From NCBI RefSeq assembly GCF_004337985.1, contig NC_043742.1, forward strand, positions 5,864,028 through 5,928,027: a stretch of 64,000 bases of DNA. Direction: 5' to 3'. The translations under genes and the position numbers were made by a program. Source of the stretch: Pyricularia pennisetigena (lineage: Eukaryota > Ascomycota > Sordariomycetes > Magnaporthales > Pyriculariaceae). The notes beneath the pieces are model-generated. The model was not told the DNA's origin, did no database searches, and saw nothing but the letters and a program-made list of their open reading frames with translations. Every line of letters begins with the position of its first letter. Within the stretch, counting starts at the first letter, position 1. Of this stretch, positions 23,170 to 33,240 are shown piece after piece.

Positions 23170-25404
23170 ATGACCGATACTGCAGAACAACAGTCGACCC
23201 CAAAGGCACCCAAGGACAAGAACTGTCCTTTCTGCGGTCAGGCCTTTACTTCGTCTTCGCTCGGCAGACACCTGGACTTGTATGTCAAGGAAAAGAATCC
23301 GAGACCGCCAGATGGGATACATGATGTTGAAGAGATTCGCAAGATCCGAGGAGGAATCACCCGGAGGCATCCGCGCAACTCGCTGGCGCGCCGGGAGACC
23401 TTGACCCCGGTCGGAACGCCAAACACTACCACTAGGAAGAGCCCGGGCTCCGATGCAGAATCCTCCACGAAGTCGCCAGTACTTCCAAGGTCGGCCCACG
23501 GATCCGTAACCAACTTGAATCTATCTGGCCCTCGCTGGGAAGGCAGCACCGCCGCCAGTACTGATGCCGCTCCTGACTCGGCAAAAAGATCGGTGCCAAC
23601 ACGGGCGATGAGCAGGCAGATGGTCAAGGCTCAGTTTGAAATGAAGCAGAAGTTCCAGGACGCTATAGATACGTCTAAAGCTGCTGAGCTAGCGCTAAGG
23701 GAGATCATCGGCTCATGGAGGGCCGCTAAGTAGGTCGACCCTATCCATGCTTTTAGACAGTGGCACTTTGGTCACTTCCAGCATCATACATGTCTAGGCC
23801 TGCTAACTAATACTAACACGTCTATCAGGACAAACGTCGACATCAACTCAATGCCTTTCGATTTCGACCCACTATCTCTGGACTTTCCGGCGCTTACGCT
23901 TCAGTGCTTGAAGAAACCCCCAACTTTGTTCTCGTCAACTCAGCATCCCACTGCGACGTCGTGGTCTATATCTCCGCCAGGCCAAAGACAGTTTGAGGCA
24001 CTCACGGCCTTCTTTCGCGACGAGTTTATGAAGTACAAAACTAAATGCATTGCCGCCGCGACAGCTGCAGAAGAAGATCTTGGCTACCCCGCGCAACTCA
24101 AACTTTCTCAGCCTGATCCCAAGGAGGCTGCCAAGAGAGCAGAGAAGGCGGTGGAGTCCCTGGAGGAGCAGGTCACCGAACACCTTCAGTCCGCGTACAG
24201 CGTCTGGACGAGTCTGGACCAGCAGCGCCAGTCAGAACTATGGGTGCTCGAGCTGGCCAGAATCGTAGGGCGCGGGCAAACCGAGCTGGAGAAGCTCAAG
24301 GAGGCCCAGCAGACGCTCAGGCAGGAGAATGCAAAGCTGAAAACCCAACTGGAGCAGTTAGGCCGCTTGCAGCAATCGCGGGACTCCAGGATTGTATCGC
24401 CGACCACGATCCCTATGAAGGAGGCTATGATTGAATACTTGGAGGAGCAGCGTGTCAATCACGGCCGCGTGGGCGTCGCTTTGAAAGTAGATGATGGCCG
24501 GTCGGACCTAAGCACAGTAGTTGCAAAGTCAATCGAGAAGTGGAAAACTGTCATTGTTAATGCACGCGCAGCCAACAACAGTCTAAGTTCGCAAAGGACT
24601 CTCGACGCAGGGTCTGGTCCACTGTCCCCGGCTTTAGTCACAGGAGGATCACAAGCTTCTCAATCTCAGTCTGTGATATCAGCCCCAGATACGGCACATA
24701 CCACTCAAACACAACAGTCAAGACCGCAACAACAACAACAACAACCCCCGCCGCCCTCGCCACTTGAAACGCCAACACAACAGTCAAGACCGCAACAACA
24801 ACAACAACCCCCGCCGCCCTCGCCACTTGAAACGCCAACACAACAGCATCACAAGCCAGTTCCTACTCTACAGCAAGCCCCTAAAGGTCGTAATCTCGGC
24901 ACCACGGCGACTGCAAGCCAGCCTAGAGCTTCCCAGCCCACTGTCGTATCACAAACTTCCTCGGTACCCGTCACAACTTCAGTAGCCTCTACAGACGATG
25001 CAGGCAGCGATCTGGACGCCGATGCCGAGATGGAGGACGACGACGAAGGGTACGCGGCAATGAACACGCCGGCCAGCCGGCCGCTACAAACCATGTCAAT
25101 TGCGGCGAATCCACCACAACCAAGCCATGAGTCGGACGGCATAAAGCTCGAGGTGCCACGTACACGAGGCCCAGCACAGAGAGTCGCTGTAGGCAGTCCG
25201 TACGCTCGGAGCGTTAGCCATGCCGCACCGAGCAACGGCCGGGCAAGAGGCGCACAGATGAGCAATCGCTCGGCGACAAACTTCATCCCGGCCGTGCCGC
25301 GAAACCAGGAAGCCGACCCTAATACGATGCCTCCGTTCACGACGCAGGCGGAGCTGGGAATTCCCGTTCCAGACATGAGCGGTGATCCCATGTATATGGA
25401 CTAG
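23170..25404 (+). CDS. Hypothetical protein with CxxC/H finger-like N-terminus and coiled coil
   Basis: Join 23170..23729, 23829..25404; 711 aa. Not a named family to me. Residues 18-38 read NCPFCGQAFTSSSLGRHLDL, a CxxC...H arrangement like a half zinc finger or UBZ-type module, though a second ligand His is not obvious. The middle (about 350-430) is a strong coiled coil (ELEKLKEAQQTLRQENAKLK). The C-terminal half is disordered, with two Gln/Pro tandem repeats, an acidic patch (DAEMEDDDEGY) and many SP/TP sites. The intron is canonical (GTAGGT, CTAAC branch, ATCAG) and joins in phase to NSMPFDFDPLSLDFPAL. A nuclear or scaffold role is possible but is inference. Confidence 0.82.
24708..24836 (+). 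repeat. Tandem duplication, 66 and 63 bp, encoding Gln/Pro units
   Basis: Unit 1 (24708-24773) and unit 2 (24774-24836) are nearly identical and differ by one CAA codon. Each encodes TQQSRPQQQQ then PPPPSPLETP. The near-identity suggests a recent duplication. Confidence 0.9.
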
Positions 25405-25562
25405 ACGGCCTTGCCAGCTTTGTTTTCTTTAGGCAAGACTGACTTCACATGATCCTCTTTTTACTTATTTTAATAACTGTACTCATTTGTAAATTCTTTC
25501 GACCGACAAAATACCCGATTCCGACATCCGCACGCGCGACTCGGAATTTTGCCTGATAATTC

Positions 25563-25593
<31 letters not shown>

Positions 25594-26447
25594 TATCATC
25601 ATCATTATTATTATTACTATTTTATCTTCCACATCTGGGATTAAATATATATACTTTTAACTGAAAGGTTTGGGAAGGCTTGTACATAGACGGGAGAGCC
25701 AGATTTAGAGGATTCGCGCCAACGCAGTCAAAATACAAATCTCATTTGTTGGATATTACCCGAGAGATTTTCCAAAGAGACTCAAGATATTGATATCACA
25801 GCACTGGGCAGGCTCCATATCGGTCAATAATTTCCCTAGGCCAAGCGTGTGTGATCGACATGCGGAGGATTGATATCGCAATAGCACCCTTGCCCCAACA
25901 ACCACGCGAATGCAACATGGATACTTATCTACCTACCTAGGTAGGGTATATGTGACTTGACCCCAGAGTGAACACTCAGCTCGTATCCAGGTAGTGTTTA
26001 GGCAACCTCAAACGGGAAGGGCAAAACAAATCCCATCAACATTAGAGTTAGATTTTGCATACTAACTCACGCAAAGAAACCACTAACAATCGCTCCTGCG
26101 ACCATGAAAGGGGTAATTGTGGCTTGCACAAGTGGCGAGCCACAATACCAACAGGTTCCTGGCGCGCTGAACCACCCCCACCGCATTACATGTAAATGAG
26201 TCGATCTCTGTGGTGGGCGTTGGCAGGTACGTACCTATGACACACACCTTTAATTGTTTGTACCCCGCGCCGTCTCAAAAGCTCTGGCTACAAAAAAAAA
26301 AAAGACAAAAAACACTTTTCGTCAACACAAAAGCCACGGATGCATGCGACTCGACTGTTGCCTAGTAGTAAACTCGAGAGTATTTTAACATATTTGGCTC
26401 ACAATCGGGTCCCAATCTAGCAATCTCAGCCACTTATTCTCCCAACC
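25405..26447. promoter_or_regulatory. Intergenic and KRS1 promoter region
   Basis: No gene seen. It contains a T28 tract at 25563-25590, a 14-bp palindrome CCTACCTAGGTAGG at 25932-25945, and a 12-bp palindrome AGGTACGTACCT at 26225-26236, both upstream of the lysyl-tRNA synthetase gene. Confidence 0.5.
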
Positions 26448-28576
26448 ATGGCGGACTCTGCAGCCTCAGAGCCTCCTACCGAGCAGGTGGCCAACCTCAT
26501 CTTGGATGAGGTCACGGGCGAGAAGGTATGCGCCTTGGACAACGACCAAATCTTGCACAGTACATATTGCTGACACGTTCGCTCTCCTTTGCTCAGGTCT
26601 CCAAGACGGAGCTCAAGCGCCGGCAAAAGGCTCGCCAGAAGGCTGACGAGAAGGCCAAGAAGGCCGCAGCTGCCCCTCCCAAGCCCGCCGTCGCAAAGAA
26701 GGCAGCCAAGCCGGACGAGCAGGAACTCAACCCCAACCAGTACTTTGAGATTCGAAGCCGTGAGGTCAATGGCATGCTCGAGAACCCTTCGGGTCCTAAC
26801 CCGTACCCGCACAAGTTCCTGGTCGACTACGATGCTTCTCAATTTGAAAAGGAATTTAAGCACCTCAAGTCTGGCGATGTCGACAAGACCAGGGAAATCA
26901 GAATCGCCGGCCGTATCTTCACCAAGCGTAGCTCCGGAAACAAGCTGATCTTCTACGACATCAAGACCGGTTCCGACACGACGACGACCGGCTCCAAGCT
27001 CCAGATCATGTGCCAGGCTCAGTACATCAAGGAGGGTGGCCCGACATTTGAGCAGCAGCACGAGCATCTTGGAAGGGGAGATGTCATTGGTATTGTCGGA
27101 TTCCCCGGCAGAACCGCACCCAAGGCCAAGCTCGAGAGGGGCGAGGAGGGCGAGCTCTCCCTTTTCGCGACCGAGGTTGTTCAGCTGTCACCATCGTTGC
27201 ATCTGCTTCCTGGCGAGCGTGCCGGCTTTACGGACGGTGAGAAGAGGTTCCGCATGCGCTACCTCGACTTCATGTTCAACGACAAGTCTCGCGAGGTTCT
27301 GTGGCAGCGTAGCAGAATTGTCAAGTACATTCGTGACTTCTTCCACGAGAGGCGGTTCATCGAGGTGGAGACCCCAATGATGACTTCCATCGCAGGTGGC
27401 GCAACAGCCCTTCCCTTCGTTACGCACCACAACGAGTATGATCTCGACATGTTTATGCGTATCGCGCCGGAGCTGTATCTCAAGATGCTCGTGGTCGGTG
27501 GGTACAACAAGGTCTTTGAGATTGGCAAGAACTTCCGCAATGAGGGTTGCGATCTTACTCACAACCCGGAGTTCACCACTATCGAGGCATATGCGGCATA
27601 CTACGACATGTACGACGTGATGGACTACACCGAGGAGCTTGTCTCCGGACTGGTCAAGCACCTAACTGGCGGTTACGAGACCAAGTTCACCACGCAATCG
27701 GGTGAGACGTACGAGGTTAACTGGGCAAGGCCATGGAAGCGCGTCAAGATCATGCCCGAGCTCGAGAGGCTCACGGGCAAGAAATTCCCTCCTTACAGCG
27801 AGCTGCACACCGAGGAGACAAACCAATTCCTCCGCGACCTGCTCAAGGAGAAGAACATTGAGTGCACGCCACCACTGACCAACGCTCGCATGCTCGACAA
27901 GCTCATTGGCGAATATCTGGAGGAGACTTGCATCAACCCGACTTTCCTGATGGAGCATCCCCAATTGATGTCTCCCTTGGCCAAGTACCACCGCACAGAG
28001 AAGGGTATCTCTGAGCGTTTCGAGGGTTTCGTCTGCAAGAAGGAGATCTGCAACGCGTACACTGAGGTACGTCTTGACTAGAAACCATCACATGTATCAC
28101 CGAGGTGGTCATGAGAGTCTCGCGGAAATGCTTACTGACTTGTCTTGATGTGCAGTTGAACAATCCGTTTGACCAGAGGTTGCGCTTTGAAGAGGTAAGT
28201 CAAGATTTGCTCCCATGCGCGCTTGATACGACATGCTGACAGCCCCATAGCAAGCACGCCAAAAGGCCCAAGGTGACGACGAGGCCCAGATGATCGACGA
28301 GAACTTCCTGAGGTCACTGGAGTACGGTCTGCCTCCGACTGCCGGATGGGGCCTGGGTATCGACCGACTGTGCATGTTCTTGACCAACAATGCTACGATC
28401 AGGGAGGTTCTGGCATTCCCATTCATGCGAGACGAGAAGAGCGGCCCGCCAATGGCCGCCGAGGTGGCCAATGTTGAGCCGGTGCCGGTTGAGGGTATTG
28501 GTACGTATTGCTCCTAAAGGTCTTCACTCGAGTATGATTGCCGAGACTAACCAGCCCCGGAATAGCTCACAAATAA
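26448..28576 (+). CDS. KRS1: Lysyl-tRNA synthetase, cytosolic (class II)
   Basis: Join 26448..26525, 26597..28066, 28156..28194, 28251..28500, 28566..28576; 615 aa. It charges tRNA-Lys with lysine. Features: a Lys/Ala-rich N-terminal extension typical of eukaryotic cytosolic enzymes, an OB-fold anticodon domain (about 100-220), and a class II catalytic domain with motif 2 [15 protein letters not shown] and motif 3 [13 protein letters not shown]. No mitochondrial presequence is evident. Intron 1 follows GEK and intron 3 follows the short 39-nt exon encoding [12 protein letters not shown]. The last exon is just 11 nt and adds the end of GIAHK; without splicing the protein would end GTYCS. All junctions keep phase. 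A 213-aa minus-strand frame over exon 2 is a shadow. Confidence 0.95.
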
Positions 28577-28906
28577 ATGGAAAGTAGCCAAAAAAAAAAA
28601 AAAATAAAAGAGAAAAAAATAAGAGACTGCACAAGACTTGATTAGACGATCGTAATGTCTGGCTGGTTGACATATAGGGCATATTGACAGGTATTGATGG
28701 AAACCTCGGACCGAATGTATTCGCACAAGAGGGTTCGTTTGTTCACAACTACCTCATCGCCTGATGTTATACGAGGCAAGTCTAGTCTAATCAGAATCCT
28801 ATGTTGAACATTCGTACCACCCTGTGTCGTCGAGGCGTGAGTGACGCCATAAGCCGGCCGGATGCAAACCATCCGATCGCCGCCACGCCTAACTGTCAGA
28901 TCGCCT

Positions 28907-28933
28907 GCATGCTGCATGTTGCATGCAGCATGC
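28907..28933. repeat. Perfect inverted repeat, 12-bp arms, 3-nt spacer
   Basis: Arm GCATGCTGCATG (28907-28918), spacer TTG, arm CATGCAGCATGC (28922-28933). The pairing is perfect on both strands. It lies about 330 bp past the KRS1 stop. Confidence 0.9.
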
Positions 28934-30024
28934 GTCACATTTAGATAGACAGGTCTAAGAGAGGGCCAACGTCAAGGCAATTTAGGCACTTTTTCGTATG
29001 ATTCGATGCCGTCCAATTTTACCGAAAGTGAACCGAGCTAGTCCAGTGGGAACGAAGAAAAGAATGAACTGCAATATTGCTTCATGGTTTGCAACCATCC
29101 AAACTACCTGCATTTTTTTTTCTCAAGAAATTTAAAATAGTCATATTTACAAGATTTTGGAGAATATGATCAGCCTACTGTCTGACACTCAATTTACAAG
29201 CATTCCTTGGAGCGATTTGGGAAATGATCTAATATGAGCCCGTTTACATGCTTCCCTGTGATATTAGCCCTGCGCAATCAGTCAATTCTTTGTTGCCCAC
29301 CACTTGCTATCGTACTGTAAAGTGGTGTGAGGCAAAAAAAGAGGTCTTAGTAGCGGAATCTAGAGTCAGTATGACACCCCGGGGGCGCATGGTATTACCA
29401 CCCGTCCGAGTGGTCACTGCCACGGCGTCTTGGACATCCGATCTTGACATCTGACTCCCCTGAAGATCACCGCCAGTGACATAGGGTAGTATGCTCGGTT
29501 ATTCTTAACACTGGGGTGAGCATCGATCTTTCCTACGTAGTACTACTGTGACTGTGGTACTGAACATGTCTTGGCTGAAATTGTTCCATACACCGCCCCC
29601 TTGATTCACCGCAGGTGACTAGTATGAACTTGTCTTTTTTTTTAAAAACGAGAACAGCCAGCAAAAGGACGAGGAAGATGAGAATGACATGCTCTTCTTG
29701 GGTAGTTTGCCCACTGCCGTCTGTCTGATATCATCATCAGGCCATAATTGTTCGGCGTTTTTTTTTTCTCAGTTGGTTTTCCAGCTTCTTTTTCGCAACC
29801 GCCAAAAAACCCCATGTGACGACAGCTTCCTCACCTGTGCTCAACTGGGGGCGGGGATTTATTCTATTTTATTTTTGGCAAGCTCACCAGAGGCCAAGAG
29901 TTTATACGTCTCGGACCAAAGATCCGTCACGACCGGGTCGAGTCAAGCCTTGTACATACATAGTAGTTCTGTTTGCTTGTTTAACAAGGGGCGAATGGGG
30001 CAGGTGGCTCTTATTACCAAGTTG

Positions 30025-30059
30025 GGGGGGTTTTTTTTTTCTCTAAAAAAAAACCCCCC
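30025..30059. repeat. Perfect inverted repeat, 15-bp arms, 5-nt loop
   Basis: Six G then nine T (30025-30039), loop TCTCT, then nine A and six C (30045-30059). Transcribed from either strand it gives a GC-based hairpin with an A/U-rich neck. Confidence 0.9.
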
Positions 30060-31477
30060 ACCATCTTTTTCCTCACCAAACTGCACCATCCCCACCCCCT
30101 CCATGGATTGAGAATGCTGATACAAGTTGATAACCCCTCCGAGGCAGAATCGCGTACAAAAGTGTGTAAACATGAGACGGAAGACAAAAAGGAGTAAGAG
30201 TTCAAAAGACGAACCCGAAGAATAGGACAAGAGAAAAAGCCAAAGATGAAAAAGAAGCACAAGAAGAAAAAGAAGAAGAAAAATTCCGGCCGAGTTTAGC
30301 CTCACCAGGGTTGTCAAGACTTCTCTGGCCCGTTTCGGCGTCGGAAGCTTCCGCTTATATCCAGGGCTGATACTAGGTTCGTTTCATCGCCAGACCAACA
30401 AAGGTTCGAATTGCAAAACACAACCAAAGGCAAATTTTACAGTGGAATGCTACGCTACGTGCCCGGGGAGGAAACGTCACTGCGAGAGCCGTATTCGACA
30501 CGATCTAATAGCCAGGGAGGCAAAGATATATCTATGAAAACATCATGTTCGGCAACATAGTCAACCGCCGATATATGTTCGCTTCCGGTCATTTGTCGCG
30601 TTGTTTTCAGATACAGGCATCCCTTGGATGACAGACATATATTCATGGCTCTATATGAATGTGTTGATGGTAGCTCCGGCGCAGAAAAACGGTCCGCAAG
30701 AACAAAAGAAATGACGAGCTCTAGTCTAGATACCCATGTTGAACGCCTCAAAGTACAGCTTATCTCAGATAAATCCCAGTATAAAAACAAACAAAACATG
30801 GCTTGGGTTTGCCACCCAAACTTGATGATCCCAACCTTGGTTTCCCCCCAGTTAACGTCATGCTTTTCACCCGCACGTGAGAATGCACAAATACAAACGG
30901 ATTCATTGAACAAACCAACCGACAAAAAAGGCAAGAAAAAAGATTCCAGGCTCCCAGGTTCGGTGGGTATATATAAGGACTGTAAGATTCTGGGGTATCT
31001 CGTCTGGAAAGAAAAAAAGATTGAAAAGAAAAAGCCACAAGATGCCCGCGGCAAACTGACATACAGAATGAAGAAAATTGAAAGGGAGGCCAAGCAGTTT
31101 TCTTTCCAAGGGAGAAATGAATAATTAAAAGAGTGTAAAAGTTCCTCGCTAGCCATTCCCGCGAATCGACCCTTCATCTGGAGCGGCTATACTCCTTGCA
31201 TCAATGTTCCCGTACTTTCGTATCAGGGCTACTACGGGCGAATGGCGAGGGGTCGGTCTGTGATATCGTAACGAACGTGTCTCGGGCTCGGCGAGATTCT
31301 GAAGTAGTGCTATATCCGGTGATGAGCCGTTCTGTCTATCGTACAAGTTTTGCTTGGCCATATAGCCATATGACCAGACAAAAGGTAAGCGTTGAGAGCT
31401 TTGGGCCGGCTCGATGGTGTTGAGATTGCGAGTCTGTTCGGGTCGGTTTTTCGGTGCACATTCGAGATCAAAATCGT

Positions 31478-33240
31478 TTAAGCAAAGGCACCAACGATCG
31501 ACATGCCAGCGGCTGAATATTCACATATGGGGTCAGAAACGACTTTATCATCCAAAGTCCAACGGCTGACATGCTAGAAATGCTCACCTCCAAGTAGAAC
31601 CCAGCTGAAGGCCTGGATCCTCAAGCTCTTGGTCAGGGTTTTCTGGGCCTCTTCCGACAGGAAGTCCTCTGCAAGTAGATCGACAAGGGCGGCGTAAATG
31701 AGCAGACCAGATGAGCTATACAAAGCAACGAGTGTTTCGTGGTCAGCCTCAGTTGCTACTCTTCCATAGTGGCCTTGTCGGTGGGGTGTCCCGGGTATAC
31801 TTACATGGCGTTGAAGACACCCACTGTGATCAGACCCATCGCGCTGTCAGGGTCGTACGAATCGCGGACAGCGAGACCAATGGCCTGGCCGATGGGGGCA
31901 GTAGTGCCGAAGGCGACAATCAGGAGCCAAGGGCGTATGCTGTTCTTGGGGTATGGCACGGCAGCGATACGGGAGCCAAGACCGAGACCCTCGAACATCT
32001 GATGGAACAGGATGGCGATGACCAGAATAATGAAGCCGTCGATGGTCAGGGAGATGGTGATACCGACGAAGACGGAGTGGAACAGGATACCACCCTCCAA
32101 CATTGTGATGTTGAGCGACATCTTGCGGTAGACGGCAGGGTCGACTTGCTGCCCCTCTTCATCAATGAAAGGAGAATCCTTGGCCGCAACCGCGTTGTTG
32201 GCACCATTCTGCCCCATAGGAGCAGCAAGAGCGTTCTGGCCCTGCGCGCCCTCGTTTGCCCTGATCATATTCATCATCTCCAACCTCTGGCGGACATACT
32301 GCTCGTAAAAGACGACGAACCATGCGGGCATCTCCGAGTCACTCCCGTAAGGCGGCTCGTTGGGGTTCTGACGGCGGGCACCGGGTTCGGCGAAGGGGTT
32401 GATCTTGGCATCCTGCTCATACATTTGCTGCGCCATCCTCTTCTCAAACTCAATGTCGTCTGCCTCGAAGCTAGATGCGTTGTATCGGGGAGGTCGCGGG
32501 GGAGGTGCTGCGGCGACCACGGGGCCGGGGCCGTGGCCGTGGCCGTGGCCGTGGGAGTCGTGTTCTTCGAAACCCATCACGCCACCGTGCGAGTGGCCTC
32601 CCAATTTCGAGTTGATCCACATCTCAACAACAAACAGGGCGAACATGGAGCCCATCATGATAACACCAGGCATCGGCGGGTACTGTTCCGTGAACAAGTC
32701 GGGAAGGCATGGGTTGTTCAGACTCTGGAAAGCAGTCGGGAGGAGCTAAAGCTGTCGTTAGTTGCTTGTACGTCTCGAAAGCAGACCCAGCCTGACGGGT
32801 GAAGAGACGTACATGGACGAATGCTGTTGCGATGAGGACGCCAGTACCAAAGTGTTTGCAGGCGAAGAAGACCTTGGCTGGGATCTTCAGCCACTTGACC
32901 TTCTTGGCAACGACGGGGAAGCCACATCCTTAATCAGAGATATCTTTGTCAGCTTGACGAACTAGGGACGAGGGAAAAAGTAGTTCGTCTTGAATATTCT
33001 CGCGAAGCCTAGTGCCTGTGCATTTCGCATAGTACCTACCAAAGATGGAAGCGGCCATAACCATGACTTTTTTTTTCCCATGATGGTTAGCAAAGGCAAG
33101 ATAGAGGTAGGTAGGTAGATAAAGGATTCAACTGAAGTGCAATGAAACTCACAAAGTGCAGCTACGTGCAGTGGCAAGTCATACTCGCCCTTCTCCTTGT
33201 TTCCTCCGCATTGCGGCTTGGGCTCCTTCATGCCTTCCAT
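31478..33240 (-). CDS. ZIP-family zinc/iron transporter
   Basis: Join, in transcription order, 33240..33153, 33066..33040, 32928..32813, 32745..31805, 31715..31588, 31512..31478; 444 aa. It is a plasma- or endomembrane importer of divalent metal into the cytosol. The protein begins MEGMKEPKPQCGG, as fungal ZRT-type proteins do, then membrane spans including VFFACKHFGTGVLIATAFVH and PGVIMMGSMFALFVVEMWI. A His-rich loop (DSHGHGHGHGPG) follows. The metal-site helices carry ILFHSVFVGITISL and LFHQMFEGLGLGSR (HxxxEG). The C-terminus is SSGLLIYAALVDLLAEDF then AGMSIVGAFA. All five introns keep phase. Exon 2 is just 27 nt. The acceptor before exon 2 is a run of A before the AG instead of pyrimidines, but the joined protein matches the family. 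Substrate Zn versus Fe cannot be decided. Confidence 0.92.

Larger units (their letters stand above)
28577..31477. other. Convergent intergenic KRS1/ZIP with two perfect hairpins
   Basis: About 2.9 kb between the 3' ends of KRS1 (+) and the ZIP gene (-). It holds two long perfect inverted repeats (separate entries). Overlapping open frames of 240 aa (-) and 166 aa (+) at 30455-31177 have no domain and probably reflect A/T-biased 3' sequence. Confidence 0.45.

Noticed and set aside
30011..30262. Hairpin-bearing region as a miniature transposon
   Set aside because: The inverted repeat arms are adjacent with a 5-nt loop, so there is no element body, and no target-site duplication was seen.
30455..31177. 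240-aa minus-strand and 166-aa plus-strand overlapping frames
   Set aside because: Both have low-information composition, no domain and no splice partners; they lie in the ZIP 3' region.
31711..32802. 363-aa open frame on the plus strand
   Set aside because: Antisense shadow of the main ZIP transporter exon, no domain.
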